From: a bacterium
GTDB lineage: Bacteria; Gemmatimonadota; Glassbacteria; GWA2-58-10
Assembly (NCBI GenBank): GCA_021372515.1
Contig: JAJFUG010000174.1
Span: forward strand, 1-18,182
Direction: 5' to 3'
DNA length: 18,182 bases
The notes beneath the pieces are model-generated. The model was given only the letters and a program-made list of their open reading frames with translations, made no database searches and was not told the DNA's origin. The position numbers and the translations under genes were made by a program. Positions within the stretch are counted from its first letter, which is position 1. Every line of letters begins with the position of its first letter. This document shows positions 13,746 to 18,182 of the stretch, in pieces.

Positions 13746-15230
13746 TCAGTTGCCGAACTGCCCGCTCAGGTCGCGCCCCACGTTGAGGCTGAGCCGGCTC
13801 AGCTCGATGTGGTAGTCGTAGATCGAGTTGATGTAGTTGACCTCGGCCTGGGAGTAGTCGACCTGGGCCTGGCGCAGGTCCAGCAGGCTGGAGGCGCCCA
13901 GACGGTAGCGCTCCTGTTGCAGCTCCAGCGACTGGGAGGCCAGGCTCTCGCTCTCGCCCAGGGTGACATGGCGCTGGTAGAGGCGGTCCAGCTCAAGGAG
14001 CCCGGCTCGCACCTCGCGCTCGATGTCCAGCCGTTTCTGGGCCAGGTCGAGGTTCAGGTTGTTCAGGGAGATTTCGGTGTTCCGGTTGGAACGGAACCGG
14101 GAGAAGCTGTCGAGGATGTTCCAACCGAGCGAAATGCTCAGGCCGCGGCTCTGCACCTGGTTGGGTAAGAAGTCCAGCCCGTCCTTGCTGCGCGAGTAGT
14201 TCGCTCCGGTGCTCAGGTTGGGCAGGTAGGCCAGACGTCCCATCCAGAGGTTGTTCTGCTGCTGGTGTATCTGCAGTTCGAGGGTCTTGATGTCCGGGTG
14301 GTTTTTCACCGCCTCGGCGCACAGTATATCGGCGTTCAGCTCGATGCGTTTGACGTCGTAATCATCCACCAGCGAGTACTGGGCCTCCAGCTTGCCACCC
14401 ATGGAGCGGTTCAGGTCCATGCGCGAGGTGGCCAGGGTGTTCTCGTACTGGACGATCTGGAGTTCGGCGTTACGCACCTCGATCTGGGCCTGGAGCACAT
14501 CCAGACGGGTCACCGAGCCCACGGAAAAACGCGCCTCGGCCAGGCGGAGCTGCTCGCGCCGCTGGTCGGCCTGGCGCTGGGCGGCCAGGAGCAGCTTTTT
14601 GTTGCGCAGGACATTGAAATAACCCTGGCGCACCTGGTTGACCAGGCCCAACTCGGAGCTGTAGATCCGGCTGATACGCTCATCCTTGAAAAACCTGGCG
14701 TTGCGCATATCGAAGTAATGCTCGGCGCGGTTGAAGAGAGTAAGATTGAAATTCAACTGGCCATAGGAGCTTTTACTGATACCACCGCTGGTGCGGACAA
14801 TGCCGCTCTGATCGACATAGGAGCTGTTACGGTTGGTCTGGCCCATGCCGAACCCGCTGCTCAGGGTGGGCAGGTAGTTGCCCCAGGCGCTGAGCAGCTC
14901 GCCGGTGGCGGCGCGCAGATTTTCCTTGACCTTGCGGTGGTTGGGGCTGTCGGCCAGGGCGCGCTCGATGCAGTCCTTGAGCGACAGGGTCGGCCCCTCG
15001 TCCCCGGCGGCGCCCTGGGCGACAACGGCCTCGGCGATGCCGTGGCTGACCGGGAACAGGACCGAAAGGTTGTAGTCGTGGTAATAGGGCACCGGGGAAT
15101 CCAGAAGGCCCTGGCCGCGGGCGGCCGCCGTCTGTTCGGCGGCCTGGCCCGTCCGGGCCGCGGCGGAAGCCGCGCCCGCGGCCAGCAGCACCGCGGTCAG
15201 AACAATGGCATGCAAACCTGTACGCTGCAT
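13746..15230 (-). CDS. TolC-family outer-membrane efflux protein
   Basis: A 494-residue outer-membrane factor that forms a trimeric channel-tunnel for efflux pumps or type I secretion. Residues 1-24 are a signal peptide (AIVLTAVLLAAGAASA). Two OEP repeats follow. Each begins with a helix and ends with the family motif: FSVGSVTRLDVLQAQ (235-249) and YRLGASSLLDLRQAQ (442-456), with the long coiled-coil helices around them (about 200-270 and 395-480). The open frame continues to 15269, but ATG 15230 fits the signal peptide and has a GGAGG 7 nt upstream. There are no periplasmic adaptor or inner-membrane pump genes beside it, so it is a stand-alone gene with its own terminator, and its partners must lie elsewhere. 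The stretch between the signal peptide and the first repeat (25-78) is longer than in E. coli TolC. Confidence 0.93.
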   Translation of the reverse strand: MQRTGLHAIVLTAVLLAAGAASAAARTGQAAEQTAAARGQGLLDSPVPYYHDYNLSVLFPVSHGIAEAVVAQGAAGDEGPTLSLKDCIERALADSPNHRKVKENLRAATGELLSAWGNYLPTLSSGFGMGQTNRNSSYVDQSGIVRTSGGISKSSYGQLNFNLTLFNRAEHYFDMRNARFFKDERISRIYSSELGLVNQVRQGYFNVLRNKKLLLAAQRQADQRREQLRLAEARFSVGSVTRLDVLQAQIEVRNAELQIVQYENTLATSRMDLNRSMGGKLEAQYSLVDDYDVKRIELNADILCAEAVKNHPDIKTLELQIHQQQNNLWMGRLAYLPNLSTGANYSRSKDGLDFLPNQVQSRGLSISLGWNILDSFSRFRSNRNTEISLNNLNLDLAQKRLDIEREVRAGLLELDRLYQRHVTLGESESLASQSLELQQERYRLGASSLLDLRQAQVDYSQAEVNYINSIYDYHIELSRLSLNVGRDLSGQFGN

Positions 15231-15261
15231 CGATGAACCTCCGCTTGCGTTCGCACCTGGC

Positions 15262-15285
15262 GTTGACATAGTTGAATGTTGTTGA
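15262..15285. repeat. Three GTTGA repeats upstream of the TolC-family gene
   Basis: GTTGA occurs at 15262, 15271 and 15281, spaced 9 and 10 bases, close to one helical turn, 32 nt before the start codon. Helically phased short repeats can be an activator or repressor array. No such protein is encoded nearby, so the role is unknown. Confidence 0.35.
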
Positions 15286-15372
15286 CAGGACAGACAGGCC
15301 CTTGTTACGGGCGCTTGTTATCTATGACAAACGAATCGCCCGAATAGTTTCATTTCTTTTGCCGCTCTCCGT

Positions 15373-16269
15373 TCATCCCGGAGCGGAGCTTGCATCGCCG
15401 GCGCTCTGTCCGGGGCGGCCGGCGCGCCGGACCAGAAACCCTCCCGCCAGAAGGCAGCCCGCCCCGACTGCCAGCCAGGGCGCCGGGACATCTTCCATCG
15501 AGTCCACCCAGGCCTGCTCTGTCCCGGACGCGCAGTTGACCAGGACCAGGGCCAGGGTGTTGTTGACCAGGTGGGTGGCTACCGACGGCCAGAGCGAGCC
15601 GCCCGACTCGGCGACCCAGGCCAGGAGAAGGCCGATCAGGGCCAGGGTGGGCCAACGGTAGAGGTCCAGATGGAACAGCCCGAACAGCACCCCGCTCAGA
15701 AGGATCGCCGCGCCGGACCCGAACCGGCGTCGGGCCGCGCCCTGTAGCAGGCCGCGGAACAGGACCTCCTCCAGGAACGCCGGGGCCAGGGCCAGTCCGG
15801 CCAGGGCCAGGACAAAGGATGCTGTATCCGGGGCGCGCAGCATCTCGCTCAGGCCCTCCAGATAGCCCTCGGGCGGTGGGAAAACCCGCGCCTGCCAGGC
15901 CTCAACCTGCGGGGCCAGGCTAACCAGCCCCGAGCCGATCAGCACTGCACCGGCCAGGGCCATGGCACGCGGCGCCCGCAGGCTTAGGCTGGGACCCAGG
16001 TCGTATTTGCCGCGGCCGAACAGCACCGCGAGCGGCAAGCCCAGGCTCACGACCTCCAGGGTCACCGCCCAGGCGAACCGCCCCTGTGACAGCCCGCTCA
16101 GCGGCATCAGGCCGTGCAGGCTGAGCCACGCCGCCAGCGCCAGGAAAAGCAGCGTGCCGGCCACGGTCCGCAGGGCCGCGCCGAGTGCGGGCACACGGGA
16201 GGCGGAGGATTCCTCCGCCGCGACAGGCCGGAAAGGTCCGGCCCCGCTGCTTTCGCGCGACTCTTCCAC
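15373..16269 (-). CDS. CPBP-family intramembrane metalloprotease (CAAX/Abi-type)
   Basis: About 298 residues, a multi-pass membrane protein. The CPBP/Abi catalytic motifs are present, in the numbering from GTG 16269: EEVLFRG with E167, E168 and R172; FGLFH with H200; and HLVNN with H233 and N237. These residues bind the metal and activate water in Rce1-type proteases. Around them are several hydrophobic helices (about 34-54, 67-87, 104-122, 152-167, 188-200, 208-224 and 263-279). Substrates of bacterial members are mostly unknown; some act in bacteriocin immunity or signalling. The start is uncertain: GTG 16269 has a GGGGG 10 nt upstream, while a TTG at 16320 would add 17 residues but lacks a proper ribosome-binding site. 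It follows the PHP gene in the same direction and is probably co-transcribed. Confidence 0.87.
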   Translation of the reverse strand: MEESRESSGAGPFRPVAAEESSASRVPALGAALRTVAGTLLFLALAAWLSLHGLMPLSGLSQGRFAWAVTLEVVSLGLPLAVLFGRGKYDLGPSLSLRAPRAMALAGAVLIGSGLVSLAPQVEAWQARVFPPPEGYLEGLSEMLRAPDTASFVLALAGLALAPAFLEEVLFRGLLQGAARRRFGSGAAILLSGVLFGLFHLDLYRWPTLALIGLLLAWVAESGGSLWPSVATHLVNNTLALVLVNCASGTEQAWVDSMEDVPAPWLAVGAGCLLAGGFLVRRAGRPGQSAGDASSAPG

Positions 16270-16354
16270 GGACTGTAATCCCCCGGAACAGGCTCGATAG
16301 TTCCAGAAATGCGGCGGCAAACCCCGAAGGCAGAGAGCACAGGCGGGATAAATC

Positions 16355-17191
16355 TCAGTACTCCACCTCCAGCTCGACCCGCGCGCTCACCAGCTCGAGG
16401 AAAGGTCGGATGGGGGCGGATTCAAGGTGGAAATCACCCAGGCGGAAAAGGGGCAGGTTCTCGTGCCAGTCCGAGCCGCCGGTGGCGATGAGCCCGAGCT
16501 GACGCGTGAAAGCCTCGACATTCTGCACCTGGGTCGGGCTCAGTTGCGGACGGAAGACCTCCACCCCCATCAGCCCCTCCGCGGCCAGGCTCTCCACCAG
16601 CGGCTCGTAGCCCTCGGGGTTGGGATGGGCCAGCACGCTGATCCCGCCTGCGTTGTGGATTAGCTGGATCACCCGCCGGGTGTCGGTCAGCTCATACTCC
16701 ACATAGGCCGGGGCGCCCACGCCCAGGAACCGGACAAAGGCCTCCTTGAAGCTCCTGACATAATTATACTTGATCAGCAGGCGGGCGATAATGGGCCGTC
16801 CCACGGTCTGGTCGGTGGGGATGCGGTCCAGCTCCTCGGTGGGGATGTGGATATTGCGCTGGTCCAGCAGGCCCAGGATGCGGTGGGCGCGCTCCATGCG
16901 TCGGCGGCGCGAGCGCCCCAGGTGCTCCAGCAGCGCCGTGTCCTCGATGTCCACTGCGTAGCCCAGCACGTGGATGTCCCGGCCCTCGAATCCCGTGCTG
17001 AACTCCACTCCCGGTATGAACGGGAACCAGGCCTTGTCCGCCTGGCGCCGGCATTCCGGGATATGATTGACCGTGTCGTGGTCCGTGACCGAGATCAGGT
17101 CCAGGCCGCCATGGGCGGCGAAGGAGAAAATCTCGCGCGGGCTGTGGCGCCCGTCCGAGAAACTGCTGTGCAGGTGAAGATCGGCTCGCAT
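16355..17191 (-). CDS. PHP-domain metal-dependent phosphoesterase
   Basis: A 278-residue cytoplasmic enzyme. All PHP motifs are visible: ADLHLHSSFSDG (3-14), SVTDHDT (34-40), PGVEFST (60-66), IHVLGYAVD (73-81), ISVLAHPNP (184-192) and GGSDWH (238-243). These supply the His, Asp and Glu ligands of the three-metal site. The pattern and length fit the TrpH/YciV group, whose studied members hydrolyse 3',5'-nucleoside bisphosphates or trim 5' ends of small RNAs; the actual substrate here is not proven. The insertion between about 82 and 170 is the small domain typical of that group. Start ATG 17191 begins right at the first motif. The gap to the phosphohexomutase stop is 33 nt and the three genes from 18182 to 15373 run in one direction, so an operon is likely. 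Confidence 0.92.
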   Translation of the reverse strand: MRADLHLHSSFSDGRHSPREIFSFAAHGGLDLISVTDHDTVNHIPECRRQADKAWFPFIPGVEFSTGFEGRDIHVLGYAVDIEDTALLEHLGRSRRRRMERAHRILGLLDQRNIHIPTEELDRIPTDQTVGRPIIARLLIKYNYVRSFKEAFVRFLGVGAPAYVEYELTDTRRVIQLIHNAGGISVLAHPNPEGYEPLVESLAAEGLMGVEVFRPQLSPTQVQNVEAFTRQLGLIATGGSDWHENLPLFRLGDFHLESAPIRPFLELVSARVELEVEY

Positions 17192-17224
17192 CCGTGATCC
17201 CGGTTCGGTGTCTTACGTTGCATT

Positions 17225-18182
17225 TCAGCCGCTCCCGCCGGCGGCGATACGGTCCGCCTCGACCAGGAGCGCGCGATGATAGTCCAACAGTTCGTTTTCC
17301 TGCCGCCGCGAGGCCGCCACATCGGCCATCACGCGGAACACCGGCTCGGTGCGGCTGCCCCGCATCCAGATCCAGGCCGTGTCGCGGCCCTCCCGGTCGG
17401 TCAGGAGCACCTTGAACCCGCCCCGTCCGCCGGCGCTGCGGCCTCCCGGCCCGGAGAAAGCGCGCTGGCCCTCGTAGTTCACGAACCCGTACCCGGCCGC
17501 CCCCAGACTCTGCCCGAGGCCGCGCCGGAACGAGTCCCAGCGCTCGGAGAACAGCCGCTCGTAGACAGTCTTCAGACGGTCGTGGTCGCGGCTGGCGATG
17601 GGCAGCACGGCCCGGCTCTCATACTGCCCGGTAGAGAAACGCCGGGGCAGCGACTCCAGGATACAGTCCAGGCTGCGGCAGCCAGCTGTCAGCGCGCCCC
17701 CGGAGCGAAGCGCCCACTGTTCGAGCACCCCCTCCAGGCGCAGCAGCTTGACCAGGGCCAGCACCGTGCTCAAGGGATCCCGCACCCGCGAGGGGTGGGT
17801 GATGTTGCCGCCGTTGGAACCCTCGCCCAGGATACGCACCAGCCAGCCGGCGTGGCGCAGGTGCTCGGCCAGGCCGACCACGTTGGCCTCGCCCACCTCG
17901 GAGCGGAACACTTGAGCGCCGAAACGCTGGGCGATCAGCTCGATCCGCGAGGAGGTGCAGCAGTTGACCACCACCGCCAGACGGCGCGAGGGGGTGCCGC
18001 TGCTGTCGTAACTTACAACATCCGAGGCGGCGAGGAAAGATAGTTCCGCAGTCACCGCCAGGGCGAACACCTCCTGGGCCTCCAGGGGCCGGGCCACACC
18101 CTGGGGGTCCAGGACCACCACGTTGCCCCGGTCGCCGTCGCAGTCGGGCACGTAGCCCAGCTCGAAGGCGTGGTCCTCCAGG
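17225..18182 (-). CDS. Phosphohexomutase (phosphoglucomutase/phosphomannomutase family), partial, 5' end outside window
   Basis: 318 residues of the C-terminal part are visible; the N-terminal domain with the catalytic Ser lies beyond the right edge. The metal loop reads DCDGDRGN (residues 14-21 of the visible part), the sugar-binding loop GEGSNGGN, and the phosphate-binding loop of domain 4 RGSRTEP followed by VFRVMAD. These positions match the alpha-D-phosphohexomutase family, which moves phosphate between C1 and C6 of glucose, mannose or glucosamine phosphates. The loops are unusual: the common forms are GEESGH and RPSGTEP, and here both are altered. An SNGG-type loop followed by ITHPSRVRDPL suggests a divergent subfamily with unknown sugar preference. 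It is the first visible gene of the operon with the PHP phosphoesterase and the CPBP protease. Confidence 0.88.
   Translation of the reverse strand, partial: LEDHAFELGYVPDCDGDRGNVVVLDPQGVARPLEAQEVFALAVTAELSFLAASDVVSYDSSGTPSRRLAVVVNCCTSSRIELIAQRFGAQVFRSEVGEANVVGLAEHLRHAGWLVRILGEGSNGGNITHPSRVRDPLSTVLALVKLLRLEGVLEQWALRSGGALTAGCRSLDCILESLPRRFSTGQYESRAVLPIASRDHDRLKTVYERLFSERWDSFRRGLGQSLGAAGYGFVNYEGQRAFSGPGGRSAGGRGGFKVLLTDREGRDTAWIWMRGSRTEPVFRVMADVAASRRQENELLDYHRALLVEADRIAAGGSG

Overview
The window is G+C-rich (70% in one 60-base sample, 5101-5160) with bacterial gene structure. Every gene but one reads on the minus strand. The presence of TonB/ExbB/ExbD, a carboxypeptidase-regulatory-domain TonB receptor, a TolC-type outer-membrane factor and signal peptides shows a Gram-negative cell. 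A very large secreted beta-rich protein next to the TonB receptor, two tandem ExbD genes and the small ribosomal protein THX together suggest an uncultured FCB-group or Gemmatimonadota-like lineage. That placement is inference, because no rRNA gene is present.

Layout from right to left, which is the direction of transcription: (i) 18182-15373, a likely operon of a phosphohexomutase (5' part outside the window), a PHP-domain phosphoesterase and a CPBP-type membrane protease. (ii) 15230-13746, a lone TolC-family outer-membrane efflux protein with a perfect intrinsic terminator at 13686-13719. (iii) 13338-13069, an HU-type DNA-binding protein with a good sigma70-like promoter. It converges on the only plus-strand gene, a 36-residue ribosomal protein THX (12870-12980), and the two share a bidirectional terminator. 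(iv) 12660-10763, two overlapping ATPase genes of an Opp/Dpp-type peptide importer, without permease or binding-protein genes nearby. (v) 10489-7994, an exbB-exbD-exbD-tonB energy-transduction operon closed by a strong terminator. (vi) 7721-1, a TonB-dependent receptor with its own promoter, then an AT-rich island carrying one Schlafen/AlbA_2-type gene, then the N-terminal 1047 residues of a very large secreted protein that runs off the left edge.

Functionally, ExbB, ExbD1, ExbD2 and TonB would energise the TonB receptor encoded immediately downstream. The large secreted protein was probably once directly linked to the receptor gene, as in other FCB-type receptor/secreted-protein pairs, and the AT-rich gene now separates them.

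The most unusual parts are: the AT-rich AlbA_2 insertion with a 21-bp perfect palindrome at its edge over the start of the secreted-protein gene; a six-run G-quadruplex motif inside the 3' end of the OppF-like gene; EF-hand-like loops in the TonB receptor; an interrupted dyad over the exbB -35 box; and a divergent phosphohexomutase. I did not find a convincing wholly new multi-gene system. The AlbA_2 island is the best candidate for something not yet described.
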